DNA of 25,507 nt from CAZMRQ01 sp964568795. Its GTDB lineage: Bacteria > Pseudomonadota > Gammaproteobacteria > Comchoanobacterales > Comchoanobacteraceae. The stretch is from NCBI GenBank assembly GCA_964568795.1, contig CAZMRQ010000019.1, positions 1 to 25,507 of the forward strand. The letters run 5' to 3'. Of this stretch, positions 15,616 to 24,103 are shown one piece after another; position 1 is the first letter of the stretch, and each line of letters starts with the position of its first letter. The notes under the pieces were generated by a model. It saw only the letters and a program-made list of their open reading frames with translations. It was not told the origin of the DNA and did not search any database. The position numbers and the translations under genes are program-made.

Positions 15616-16766
15616 GTGATATAGAGATAAAAGTTCCAGTTTTACCAGAGTCTGTGTCAAACGGAATAATCGCGAGAATTACTAAAAAAGTTGGTGATGT
15701 CTGCCAGATAGGTGATATTGTAGCTGAGCTAGAAACAGATAAGGTAATGCTTGAAATACCAGCGAATCATGCAGGTACGGTAGCTAATATAGCAAAGAAA
15801 GAGGGTGATGAAGTAAGCCAGGATGAAATAATCATGGTGCTTTCTTCAAAGGTTGCAATGAGCCAAAGTACTTCAGTAGAGAAAGACAGTCAATCAAAAG
15901 AGGCTGATGTCAAATCTGAGGAGAAAGTTTTAAGAGCATCGCCCTCCGCCCGTGCCACGGCCGAAGAAAAGAGCGTCAAAATAGATGAAGTAAAAGGCTC
16001 TGGACGCCACGGCATAGTTATGAAAAGTGACATAAACCAGCATATTGATTCTGGGCAGGCTGACAATTCAGCGACTGAACGAGTTGCCATGTCAAGAATG
16101 CGTGTAACGATTGCAAAACGTCTTGTGGAGTCAAAAAATCAGATGGCTATGTTGACTACTTTTAATGATGTCAACATGCAGCCGATCATGGAGATTCGTA
16201 GTAAATATAAAGACGAGTTTTTAGAAAGGCATGGTGTTAAGCTTGGCTTCATGTCATTTTTTGTTAAAGCTGTGACTTCAGCCATGACTGAGTACCCTAT
16301 GATTAACGCCTCGGTGGATGGCACTGATATTTTATATCATAAAACCTGCCATATGGGCATAGCTGTATCAACAGAGAAAGGTCTTGTTGTGCCAGTCATC
16401 AAGTCTGTAGAAAATATGACTTTTTCTGAAATAGAAAAGAGTATAGTGATGCTAGCAAAAAAAGCGCGTGATCAAAAGTTAACGATCGACGATATGCAAA
16501 ATGGTACATTTACCATAACAAATGGTGGTGTTTTTGGGTCATTGCTATCAACGCCCATTGTTAATCCACCACAATCTGCTATCTTAGGTATGCACCGTAT
16601 TGAAAAAAAAGTTGTAGTGGAGAATGATGAGATGGTTATTAGGCCAATGATGTACTTGGCATTATCATATGATCATCGACTTATTGATGGAAGTGTGTCA
16701 GTAGGATTTTTACAAAAAGTGAAGGTCCTGTTAGAAAACCCATCAAGACTGATGTTGAACATTTAG
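15612..16766 (+). CDS. sucB: 2-oxoglutarate dehydrogenase E2, dihydrolipoyl succinyltransferase
   Basis: SucB forms the core of the 2-oxoglutarate dehydrogenase complex and makes succinyl-CoA. Domains are clear in order. The lipoyl domain (1-78) has the lipoylated Lys44 in ETDKVMLEIP. After a short linker comes the peripheral-subunit binding domain (about 108-142) with RASPSARATAEE and GSGRHGIVMKSDI. The catalytic domain runs from about 155 to the end. The active-site motif SYDHRLIDGS gives His355 and Asp359. The length is 384 residues, against 405 in E. coli, and the linkers are the shortened part. There is only one lipoyl domain, as expected. The E3 gene lpd is not in the window, so that subunit must be encoded elsewhere. 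sucC follows after 10 nt. Confidence 0.97.
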   Translation: MSDIEIKVPVLPESVSNGIIARITKKVGDVCQIGDIVAELETDKVMLEIPANHAGTVANIAKKEGDEVSQDEIIMVLSSKVAMSQSTSVEKDSQSKEADVKSEEKVLRASPSARATAEEKSVKIDEVKGSGRHGIVMKSDINQHIDSGQADNSATERVAMSRMRVTIAKRLVESKNQMAMLTTFNDVNMQPIMEIRSKYKDEFLERHGVKLGFMSFFVKAVTSAMTEYPMINASVDGTDILYHKTCHMGIAVSTEKGLVVPVIKSVENMTFSEIEKSIVMLAKKARDQKLTIDDMQNGTFTITNGGVFGSLLSTPIVNPPQSAILGMHRIEKKVVVENDEMVIRPMMYLALSYDHRLIDGSVSVGFLQKVKVLLENPSRLMLNI

Positions 16767-16776
16767 GGGATTGATT

Positions 16777-17943
16777 ATGTATACACATGAATATATGGCA
16801 AAAGCCTTGCTTGAGAGTTACAATATTCCTGTGCCAAAAGGTGGTGTGGTTTCTAAGGCAGAACAAGCGTCAGCTATCTATTCTGAAATTGGTAGCAAAC
16901 GCTGTATTGTGAAGGCTCAAGTACATGCCGGAGGCCGAGGAAAGGCGGGTGGCGTTAGAGCCGTTGAAAGCAAAGCGTCATTGATTGAAGCAGTCAGCAG
17001 TATGTTAGGAACTAATTTAGTCACTTATCAAACAACGGCTGAAGGGCAACCTGTGCACCAAGTTCTTCTTGAAGAGCCATGTGAAATTGATAGAGAGCTC
17101 TATGTTGCTATGACGGTTGATAGAAGCATAGCACAAATTGTGTGTATGGTGTCATCTGAAGGAGGGGTTGAGATTGAAAATGTTCCTCATGAAAAGATCA
17201 GTCGGTTTACTATTGATATGTTAACGGGTGTCATGGACTATCAATGCAGACAGGCAGCTTTTAAATGCAACCTTAAAGACTCACAGCTAAGGCAATTTTG
17301 CACTATTATTAAAAAATTAGGGCGTATGTTTGTTGAGAATGACTTTTCAATGCTAGAAATTAATCCGTTGGTTGTTGATAAATCAGGGCAACTCATATGT
17401 CTTGATGCAAAAATAGATATTGATGATAATGCTTTATACCGTCATCCTAAGCTAGTGCAACTGTATGATGCAACTCAGGTGGATAAGAGAGAGTGTGAGG
17501 CTAAAAAACATGATCTGAGCTATATCTCACTTGATGGGAATATTGGCTGTATGGTTAATGGAGCAGGTCTAGCAATGGCCACTATGGATATGATAAAGTT
17601 TTCTCAAGGTCACCCTGCTAACTTTCTTGATGTTGGCGGATCTGTTACAACCGAGCAAGTGAAACATGCCTTTGAAATCATAATGGCAGACTATAAAGTA
17701 AAAGCTGTATTCATCAATATATTCGGTGGCATTGTATCCTGTACTACAATAGCGGATGGGATCATCGCTGGTTTGGCTGAAGTTAAAAGTGATGTTCCAG
17801 TCATCGTAAGACTTGAAGGTAATAATGCCCATGAATCGAAAGAAAAGCTTAGTAATTGTGGTTTAAATATTATTTACGAAACAGACTTTAGCAAAGCAGC
17901 AGAAAAGGCTGTAGAACTTGCAAAAAAAGGAGAAATATCATGA
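16777..17943 (+). CDS. sucC: Succinyl-CoA synthetase beta subunit
   Basis: SucC and SucD convert succinyl-CoA to succinate with formation of a nucleoside triphosphate; the beta subunit binds the nucleotide and succinate. ATG 16777 is preferred because AGGGGA (16765-16770) lies 6 nt before it; the upstream TTG is too close to that site. The 388 residues equal the E. coli length. Motifs include YTHEYMAKALL at the start, VKAQVHAGGRGKAGGV in the ATP-grasp domain, LEINPLV, SLDGNIGCMVNGAGLAMATMD, FLDVGGS, FGGIVSC and RLEGNNA. The TGA overlaps the sucD start by 4 nt, so the two subunits are likely made in equal amounts. Confidence 0.97.
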   Translation: MYTHEYMAKALLESYNIPVPKGGVVSKAEQASAIYSEIGSKRCIVKAQVHAGGRGKAGGVRAVESKASLIEAVSSMLGTNLVTYQTTAEGQPVHQVLLEEPCEIDRELYVAMTVDRSIAQIVCMVSSEGGVEIENVPHEKISRFTIDMLTGVMDYQCRQAAFKCNLKDSQLRQFCTIIKKLGRMFVENDFSMLEINPLVVDKSGQLICLDAKIDIDDNALYRHPKLVQLYDATQVDKRECEAKKHDLSYISLDGNIGCMVNGAGLAMATMDMIKFSQGHPANFLDVGGSVTTEQVKHAFEIIMADYKVKAVFINIFGGIVSCTTIADGIIAGLAEVKSDVPVIVRLEGNNAHESKEKLSNCGLNIIYETDFSKAAEKAVELAKKGEIS

Positions 17944-18818
17944 GTATACTAGTAGATAAGAATACCCGTGTTATTTGCCAAGGAATAACGGGCTCACAGG
18001 GAACACTTCATATGCGCGAATGCTTAGCATATGGAACACAGATTGTTGGTGGAGTAACTCCAGGAAGAGGTGGGCAGACACATTTAGGGGTCCCTGTTTT
18101 TGATACGATGCTCGATGCTGTTATAGAGACAGGTGCAGACACAAGTATTATTTTTGTGCCAGCTCCTTTTTGTACCGATGCTATTTTCGAAGCAATTGAT
18201 TCAGGCGTAAAGTTGATCGTTTGTATTACTGAGGGGCTGCCAATATGTGATATGATAAAAGTTAAAGATGTTCTCAGAGAGACAGGGGTACGATTAATTG
18301 GCCCTAATTGCCCTGGAATTATCACACCAGGCCAGTGTAAGATCGGAATTATGCCTGGTCAGATACACAGTTCTGGATCTATCGGGATTATATCGCGTTC
18401 AGGAACATTGACCTATGAAGCTGTTTTACAGACAACGCGATGCGGTTTAGGCCAGAGTACATGTATTGGAATTGGCGGTGATCCTTTAATCGGTCTTGGA
18501 TTTACGGATGTATTAGCTCTTTTAGAGAAAGACACGCAAACAGAGATCATTGTAATGATTGGAGAAATTGGTGGAGATGCTGAGGAAGAAGCAGCACGGT
18601 TTATCAAAGATTTTGTCACTAAGCCCGTTGTAGCTTATATTGCTGGGGTTAGTGCACCGAAGGGAAAGAGAATGGGGCATGCGGGTGCAATTATTTCCGG
18701 TGGGAAAGGCACAGCAGAAGAGAAGTACAAAATTCTTGAACATGCCGGCGTGAGAACAGTACGTTCACCTGCGCTTATTGGTCAGGCATGTTTAGAAATA
18801 GTGTCGAAGAAGGCGTAA
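17940..18818 (+). CDS. sucD: Succinyl-CoA synthetase alpha subunit
   Basis: The alpha subunit binds CoA and carries the phosphorylated histidine. It has 292 residues, against 289 in E. coli. The CoA-binding N-terminal domain shows CQGITGSQGTLH, GGVTPGRGG and the FVPAPF block. The second domain has GPNCPGIITPG, then IISRSGTLTYEA and the GIGGDPLIG loop. His247 in GKRMGHAGAIISGGKG is the expected phosphohistidine. Its stop codon lies only 2 nt from the start of the next unknown membrane gene, so transcription probably continues into it. Confidence 0.98.
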   Translation: MSILVDKNTRVICQGITGSQGTLHMRECLAYGTQIVGGVTPGRGGQTHLGVPVFDTMLDAVIETGADTSIIFVPAPFCTDAIFEAIDSGVKLIVCITEGLPICDMIKVKDVLRETGVRLIGPNCPGIITPGQCKIGIMPGQIHSSGSIGIISRSGTLTYEAVLQTTRCGLGQSTCIGIGGDPLIGLGFTDVLALLEKDTQTEIIVMIGEIGGDAEEEAARFIKDFVTKPVVAYIAGVSAPKGKRMGHAGAIISGGKGTAEEKYKILEHAGVRTVRSPALIGQACLEIVSKKA

Positions 18819-18820
18819 GC

Positions 18821-19390
18821 ATGTCAGTATTTATCATCGTACTTACTAGCTATGTAATTATGATGTTGGCTTGGAAGTTATCATGGGACTGCCGTTTCTT
18901 GTGGCTGGCCTTAACTTGTTGCTCATTGATACTGGTTTTTGCGACTTGGGAGATAACTATACAAAAAATACTTGGTCTATTAATTGTTGCAGGTTTTTTA
19001 TTTAATGACTCAAGAGCATCGCCTGTGCGTATAAGAAAATCAAATATTGCGATAAATAAGCTGACTTTGGTGACTTCTACATGTCTTTGGAGCTGGAGTT
19101 CACTTTACGTTTTACTGACAGAACGGGGCCATGTTTCTTTCTTATACTTGCTTTATACAACTGTCATTGTACTGGTTATATTAACGTGCTACCGTTTAAT
19201 TCCAAATTTCTTGCAAAACAAAAAGAATCCTGTCCTTTGCTATTGGCAATATTCTATGCTAGCGTTGATCATCGCATTACCGTATCTTTCACTTAAGCAG
19301 ATGTCTTTTTTAGTATGGTCACCCTGGGTTGTCTATATTATCATTAATAAGCTTAACTATCTAACGAGTGATACACGTCTTCATGTTTAA
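18821..19390 (+). CDS. Unknown multipass membrane protein at the end of the TCA operon
   Basis: I do not recognise this family. The ATG at 18821 lies 2 nt after the sucD stop; an earlier ATG at 18788 is inside sucD and less likely. The 189-residue protein is almost entirely hydrophobic helices, about six, near residues 2-18, 23-41, 44-60, 74-92, 100-121 and 134-168. The short loops carry a few basic residues. There are no conserved catalytic or metal motifs visible to me. It overlaps the next membrane gene by 8 nt, so the two products may form one complex. Its position directly behind sucD, in the same transcript, links its expression to respiration, but that alone does not tell its function. 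Confidence 0.65.
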   Translation: MSVFIIVLTSYVIMMLAWKLSWDCRFLWLALTCCSLILVFATWEITIQKILGLLIVAGFLFNDSRASPVRIRKSNIAINKLTLVTSTCLWSWSSLYVLLTERGHVSFLYLLYTTVIVLVILTCYRLIPNFLQNKKNPVLCYWQYSMLALIIALPYLSLKQMSFLVWSPWVVYIIINKLNYLTSDTRLHV

Positions 19391-20300
19391 ATATTTTAAC
19401 AAAAATCTTAGATACTTGTATAATATACTTAATGAGTATAATAAAGTACATTTTATTCGTTTGCAGAGTTCTATATTTACATCCACTTTCTTAGCTTTAT
19501 TGGCCTATGATATGAATATGGTAGGTGTTACATGTGCTCTCATTGCATTTTACGCATTTTCGCTACATTATTACTTGTTAATGAGAGCACTATTGCCTGA
19601 AAATGAACTGGCTGATGAAGGGTTCTTGTCTCATGGGAAGCTCTTATACACAAAATTAACAGAGCTTTTTATAAAAGTGCGTCAAGGTGAGTCCTTACCC
19701 ATAGAGACAGATCATTACTACATGGGCTTAAGCAACCTAAATATCACAAGATTTCGAGTAATTATTGCCATAAGCTGGTTATGTAACGGTTTAATAATTG
19801 GTGGTGTCACCGGTGTGCAATCTGTGCTGATTATAGTTTCATACATAGGGTTTATGACATTGATGAATGACTTGTTTAATCATATCCCTTCTTTTGATCT
19901 TTCATTGTCAGCTCTAAAAAAAGTAGGTTTCTCTTTACTTGTGGCAATATTTGCAGATTTATTTGCCATGCCATTATTTATAAATATCATCAGGCATTGC
20001 AGCTTAACGATGGTGGGGTATTTCGCGGTATGTGGAGTTATAGATCATTTCCGGCCTGATGATAGAGCCTTGAGTGCAAGTACTGAAAAGGTTTACTTGA
20101 TTGATAGAATTGCTATGTTGCTATATATTAATACCATTATTATGGATCTACGCTTTCTTTCGGTATTTACCCCGTTAAGTGCCTACATGTTAAGTGTCTC
20201 TTCAGGTTTAGTCATGGGGGGCTTATACAAAGTAAATAAGAAGTCTGACTGTGTTGTTGATTCTGACTCTAGGGCTGGTACGGATTGTGGTCGTCGATGA
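19383..20300 (+). CDS. Second unknown multipass membrane protein, partner of the preceding gene
   Basis: No family is recognised. ATG 19383 overlaps the end of the preceding gene by 8 nt; a GTG at 19368 is the alternative. The product is about 305 residues, with two helices near 24-42 and 45-65. A hydrophilic stretch of about 50 residues (roughly 68-118) is rich in charged residues and probably faces the cytoplasm or periplasm. At least five more helices follow, between about 122 and 285. The tail (286-305) is polar and contains several Asp, Arg and Cys. The end overlaps der on the opposite strand by 32 nt. A transporter or an envelope assembly protein is possible, but nothing in the sequence proves either. 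Confidence 0.62.
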   Translation: MFKYFNKNLRYLYNILNEYNKVHFIRLQSSIFTSTFLALLAYDMNMVGVTCALIAFYAFSLHYYLLMRALLPENELADEGFLSHGKLLYTKLTELFIKVRQGESLPIETDHYYMGLSNLNITRFRVIIAISWLCNGLIIGGVTGVQSVLIIVSYIGFMTLMNDLFNHIPSFDLSLSALKKVGFSLLVAIFADLFAMPLFINIIRHCSLTMVGYFAVCGVIDHFRPDDRALSASTEKVYLIDRIAMLLYINTIIMDLRFLSVFTPLSAYMLSVSSGLVMGGLYKVNKKSDCVVDSDSRAGTDCGRR

Positions 20301-21597
20301 ATTTTAATGAGAAGTTTGTATTGAAGAGCTTTAAATGAGACACAAAACCTTTCAGTAAGTACCTTTTATAGCTTTTTGGTAATTTTGAAACTTGTTTCCC
20401 TTTTATAATCACTGAACGTGGTTTTTTATCAGGGTGAGCGAACCGGCACTTAATTCGAGACACATTTGTTCGAGGGGGTTCTTGTAATTCAACGAGTGCG
20501 TTTAATATGCTTGTTAATTCTGAGCTGCGAAATTGCCGTGATAAAATTGATTTTGTTTTTATAATTTCTTGTTCTAGACGAGAAATACTTTTAGGATGAT
20601 AGATGCTGCACTCGATAAGGTGACAGAAAGGGACATAGCGCTGAACATCGTATCGAAGAGCACGCATGTGTTGGGAAAAATCACTGGTTATACGGTCGGT
20701 TTGAGTGAGTACAACAATAATGCCTTGATTTGTTGCAGCACTCATTTGCATCAGCTTTTTATCCTGATCAGTGATCCCAATGTCAGCTCGAATAAGAAAT
20801 ATCACCAGAGGACATTGTTTGATAGACTTGATTGCTTTAAGGACAGAGTCCTGCTCAATTTGCCCATCCATACTTTTCTTACGTCTTATTCCAGCTGTGT
20901 CAGTGAGCCATAAAACTTCATTGGCTATTGATATGGGCGTCTCAGATATGTCTCTGGTAGTGCCAGGGATATCTGAAACAATTCGATGATCTGATTTGAG
21001 AATACTGTTAATCAATGACGACTTTCCTGCATTGGGTTTGCCAATAAAACCAATACGAAAACGATCATCATCTATTTTTTTTTCAGCTGGAGCAAGGGTT
21101 GAAAGAAGCTTGTGTAGAGCATTGGACAGGATTTTAAATCCCATTTTACAACGAGATGACACGTGATAACTGTGTTCTATTCCACTACCATACATGTCAG
21201 GGTGGACACTGTCTTCTTTATGGTCCATCTTGTTTATGATAAGCCATAGGTGTTTAGGTGATACGACTCTTATTTGCTTGAGAATCAGATGGTCGAGTGT
21301 TGTTAATCCAGATTGGTTATCAACAACAAACAAGATGACGTCTGCTGAGTTAATGATTTGACGGCATTGAGCCATGCTTGTTTGATGGAGTGAAGATTGT
21401 TCTTTATCATTGTATCCTGCAGTATCAATAAAGCAGCATGGGAGGCCATTGAATTCAGTCCAAGCATAATGATTATCAAGAGTCGAGCCCATCGTTTCTG
21501 AGACTATTGCAGTATCGCGCTTTACGAATAGATTGAATAGACTGGATTTTCCGACATTGGGTCGGCCTATAATGAGTACTGTTGGATAATCGTTCAT
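20269..21597 (-). CDS. der: Ribosome-assembly GTPase Der (EngA) with altered second G domain
   Basis: Der is an essential GTPase with two G domains in tandem that helps mature the 50S ribosomal subunit. The 442 residues hold domain 1 with GRPNVGKSS (11-19), DTAG (58-61) and NKMD (122-125). Domain 2 has GKPNAGKSS (186-194) and DTAG (233-236), and a KH-like C-terminal domain starts near 355. Two deviations stand out. The G4 motif of domain 2, normally NKWD or NKxD, reads TQTD (298-301), and the G5 serine-alanine that usually follows reads SI. In domain 1, G3 is DTAG where Der normally has DTGG. The gene is the last of the rodZ-hisS-yfgM-der unit, and its ATG overlaps the yfgM-like stop. bamB, which normally lies just before der, is missing. 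Confidence 0.96.
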   Translation of the reverse strand: MNDYPTVLIIGRPNVGKSSLFNLFVKRDTAIVSETMGSTLDNHYAWTEFNGLPCCFIDTAGYNDKEQSSLHQTSMAQCRQIINSADVILFVVDNQSGLTTLDHLILKQIRVVSPKHLWLIINKMDHKEDSVHPDMYGSGIEHSYHVSSRCKMGFKILSNALHKLLSTLAPAEKKIDDDRFRIGFIGKPNAGKSSLINSILKSDHRIVSDIPGTTRDISETPISIANEVLWLTDTAGIRRKKSMDGQIEQDSVLKAIKSIKQCPLVIFLIRADIGITDQDKKLMQMSAATNQGIIVVLTQTDRITSDFSQHMRALRYDVQRYVPFCHLIECSIYHPKSISRLEQEIIKTKSILSRQFRSSELTSILNALVELQEPPRTNVSRIKCRFAHPDKKPRSVIIKGKQVSKLPKSYKRYLLKGFVSHLKLFNTNFSLKFIDDHNPYQP

Positions 21598-22205
21598 CGA
21601 TTGTTTTTGATATTTTGATCAAGAAGCAGCTTCAAAAGTGGATCTTGTGTTGTTGAAATAGCAGATTTCCAAAGCTTGTTGGCTGTAGAGACTTGGTTAT
21701 TATCAGCATGCTGGAGGCCAACTATCAGGTCAGCCAAAGGTGCAAGTGATGACTTCTTGAGTTTTTGGTGGCTTTGGATGATACATTTCTCAGAGTTGAT
21801 CTCGTAGCACAAGGTCATCAGTCTTAATTCTATTAGTTCGGCAATAGTATGTGGGGGGTGTTGAGACAGTGACCAGTTCAGCCATTCGATACTTTCGTTG
21901 TATTTGCCTTGTTCTGATAAATACTTGCTTTCCCACAAGGCCATGATAAGGTGATTGCTTGAGTAGCTGAGCTTTTTATTTTCTTCAGCCATTATTGTTT
22001 GTTGTGCTCTGGAGCTGTGTAGGTATTGTTGGTATCTTTCAGCCTGAGTTTGTTCATATTTAAGGAATTGTTGACTTTGAATCTCTTTAGCAGAAATGAC
22101 CGCGACAATGACTATAGCTAGCGTTAGAAGATAGCGCCAGTAAAGAATAATGTGCTGGTGTAACTTATCAAAAACAGTGAGGCTATTACTAGGGTTTTGT
22201 TTCAT
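21594..22205 (-). CDS. yfgM: YfgM-like inner-membrane TPR-type protein
   Basis: YfgM in E. coli is an inner-membrane protein with a periplasmic TPR-like domain that works with the PpiD chaperone near the Sec translocon. The ATG at 22205 gives 203 residues, near the E. coli length of 206, with a short basic N-terminal part, one membrane helix near 24-42, and a helical periplasmic domain to the end. A longer start at 22250 lies deeper inside hisS. Sequence identity looks low: I place it mainly by position between hisS and der, topology, length and helical repeats such as LWESKYLSEQGKYNESIEWL. The start overlaps the hisS end by 17 nt, and the stop overlaps the der start by 4 nt. Confidence 0.75.
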   Translation of the reverse strand: MKQNPSNSLTVFDKLHQHIILYWRYLLTLAIVIVAVISAKEIQSQQFLKYEQTQAERYQQYLHSSRAQQTIMAEENKKLSYSSNHLIMALWESKYLSEQGKYNESIEWLNWSLSQHPPHTIAELIELRLMTLCYEINSEKCIIQSHQKLKKSSLAPLADLIVGLQHADNNQVSTANKLWKSAISTTQDPLLKLLLDQNIKNNR

Positions 22206-23478
22206 GTCTTGTCTCAATTTGTTGGAGAATGAAAGGTGCAAGCTTGTCATTTATTTCAATGATATGTTGACCAGGATGATCCATGTATTTTTTTGATTTA
22301 ATGATGAGTTGATTGTCATCAATGCCGTCTGTTCCAGCAATCAAAATAATGTCAGTGCTTTCTTTTGCTGCTTTTTTAAGATGAGCTTTGAGACTGGTAT
22401 TCTTATGTGAGAATGTTATTTTCCAATCAGGCAAAAGGTGTCGCAATTGTTGCAATAGATTCATGAGCTGGCTATTGGGTTTGCTTTGCAGGTTTATTGC
22501 CGTGATAGTTGGGCTGGTTTCTATAACAGGGGGAATTAAGGATATAAGCCGTTCCATACCGATAGAAAACCCAATAGCAGGTATATCATATGACGAAATT
22601 GATTTTGTCAGATGATCAAATCGACCACCAGCAGAAATAGCTGACTGTGATCCAAGTTTATTCGTTGTTATTTCAAAGACTAAGTTATTGTAGTAATCGA
22701 GTCCCCTGACGAGTTTGTTATTGACTATAAAGGGGATGTGTAATTCATTGAGTTGTTCACATACCGTATCAAATTGTTTTCGTTCATCTACATGGAGGCT
22801 GTTTGTGAGTAGGGGAGCTTCTTTGCAAATTAAAATTGTTTTTTCGACTTTAGAATCGAGTATACGGAGCGGGTTGGTATTGAGGCGTCTTTTAGAATCA
22901 TCGTCAAGGTCATTATAATACTTTTGGAGATACTCAACTAAGTGACTCCGATAGGCGTTTCGTGTTTCAGGACCACCAAGAAAATTAATTTCGAGCTGTG
23001 TCTCTTTTACGCCAAGAGTGTCTAACAAAAACCTATTAAGTTGCAAAATCTCAATATCGGCAGTGATTTCTGAGTGACCAAACAATTCGATTCCGAACTG
23101 ATGAAATTGCCGATAACGGCCTTTTTGAGGTCTTTCGTAGCGAAACATAGGTCCTTGATAATAGAACTTTGCGCTATCACGCGTTATCAAGTGGTGTTCC
23201 AGAGCAGCACGTACAATTCCAGCAGTTCCTTCGGGTCTGAGAGCTATTTGATCACCTTTTTGGTCTGCAAAACAATACATTTGCTTGCCAATTATATCTG
23301 ATTCATCGCCAAGTTTTCTATAGACATCAAGGGCCTCGAGTACGGGGGTGCGAATTTCTTGATAACCAAACTGACGTGCGCATTGGCTTAATGTGGATTC
23401 TAGGTACTGCCATGTATGTATATCGGGATAAAAATAGTCAGACATGCCGCGAAGTGCTTTTTGATTGATAGAGCTCAT
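22189..23478 (-). CDS. hisS: Histidyl-tRNA synthetase
   Basis: The enzyme charges tRNA-His with histidine. Class II motifs are clear: motif 1 around IRTPVLE, RPEGTAGIVRA, motif 2 in MFRYERPQKGRYRQFHQFG, the histidine-specific block LVRGLDYYNNLVFEI, and motif 3 from SAGGRFDHL to FSIGMERL. A C-terminal anticodon-binding domain of about 95 residues follows. The length is 429 residues, against 424 in E. coli. AGGTG lies 5 nt upstream of the ATG, and that site overlaps the rodZ stop codon. In E. coli ispG lies between rodZ and hisS; here only 8 nt separate them. The 3' end overlaps the yfgM-like start. Confidence 0.97.
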   Translation of the reverse strand: MSSINQKALRGMSDYFYPDIHTWQYLESTLSQCARQFGYQEIRTPVLEALDVYRKLGDESDIIGKQMYCFADQKGDQIALRPEGTAGIVRAALEHHLITRDSAKFYYQGPMFRYERPQKGRYRQFHQFGIELFGHSEITADIEILQLNRFLLDTLGVKETQLEINFLGGPETRNAYRSHLVEYLQKYYNDLDDDSKRRLNTNPLRILDSKVEKTILICKEAPLLTNSLHVDERKQFDTVCEQLNELHIPFIVNNKLVRGLDYYNNLVFEITTNKLGSQSAISAGGRFDHLTKSISSYDIPAIGFSIGMERLISLIPPVIETSPTITAINLQSKPNSQLMNLLQQLRHLLPDWKITFSHKNTSLKAHLKKAAKESTDIILIAGTDGIDDNQLIIKSKKYMDHPGQHIIEINDKLAPFILQQIETRHETKP

Positions 23479-23486
23479 AACAACAC

Positions 23487-23942
23487 CTAGCTATCAAGAA
23501 CAGTATGTTGATGGTGCACTGGTTTATCTGCAGCAATGTTGCTAATTTGAGCTTGTGCTGCTTTAGGAGCAGTCTCAGCTGTAATGGTCTTTTTATACAA
23601 CCAGAAAGAGAGCAAAGAAATAGCTACGACTAGAACCCATTTAAAGTAGGAAGGCTTTGTGCGCTCATTAAGCGTGATTTGTGGAAGTTGCTTGAGTTGT
23701 GAATTAGCAGTTTGATATTGTTTAAAACAATCTTTGTATGGAGAAAAGGGGATAGAGAGAGTTTCGCAGAGCCTTCGCAAGTGGTTATAGTGATAGAAGT
23801 TAAGCTCGCTTGATAAACCATCTTCAAAACTTTCGATTAGTGAAGGGCGTATCTTTAGCATGTTTGCTAGACTTGTAAGCGATAAGTTGAGATTTTCTCT
23901 ACTAGACTTAATTTCTTGACTCAATTTTTGCAAATTATTCAT
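23487..23942 (-). CDS. rodZ: RodZ-like cytoskeletal anchor, short form
   Basis: RodZ links the MreB cytoskeleton to the cell wall synthesis machinery. Residues 5-75 form the helix-turn-helix-like N-terminal domain (LSQEIKSSRENLNLSLTSLA, then IRPSLIESFEDG). A basic juxtamembrane segment precedes one membrane helix near 98-114 (FKWVLVVAISLLSFWLY). Only about 37 residues follow, rich in A, Q and K, whereas E. coli RodZ (337 residues) has a long linker and a folded periplasmic domain. The gene is 151 residues with an intact frame and the expected neighbour hisS, so I read it as a shortened RodZ rather than a broken one. The ATG has no clear ribosome-binding site. A promoter lies 28-55 nt upstream. 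Confidence 0.82.
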   Translation of the reverse strand: MNNLQKLSQEIKSSRENLNLSLTSLANMLKIRPSLIESFEDGLSSELNFYHYNHLRRLCETLSIPFSPYKDCFKQYQTANSQLKQLPQITLNERTKPSYFKWVLVVAISLLSFWLYKKTITAETAPKAAQAQISNIAADKPVHHQHTVLDS

Positions 23943-23969
23943 ATCAAATAATAAGATGGACTCGCGATA

Positions 23970-23997
23970 AGTGTATCATGTATCAGAAAATGTGCAA
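23970..23997 (-). promoter_or_regulatory. Likely sigma-70 promoter of rodZ-hisS-yfgM-der
   Basis: On the minus strand, TTGCAC (23997-23992) and TACACT (23975-23970) are separated by 16 nt. Transcription would start near 23963, about 20 nt before the rodZ ATG at 23942. Confidence 0.5.
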
Positions 23998-24022
23998 GTA
24001 GTCTGTATGGGTTCAGATGCTT

Positions 24023-24040
24023 TGAGACAAAAAGGTCTCA
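24023..24040. promoter_or_regulatory. Inverted repeat upstream of the rodZ promoter
   Basis: TGAGAC (24023-24028) and GTCTCA (24035-24040) are perfect inverted repeats with a 6-nt centre. It lies between the rodZ promoter and the transposase relic. It could be an operator, or part of an old insertion-sequence end. Confidence 0.25.
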
Positions 24041-24103
24041 CGCTTAATACTGTCATAATACGCCATTGGTGTCACCATATATAACCCTACGTGTGGCGTT
24101 TCT

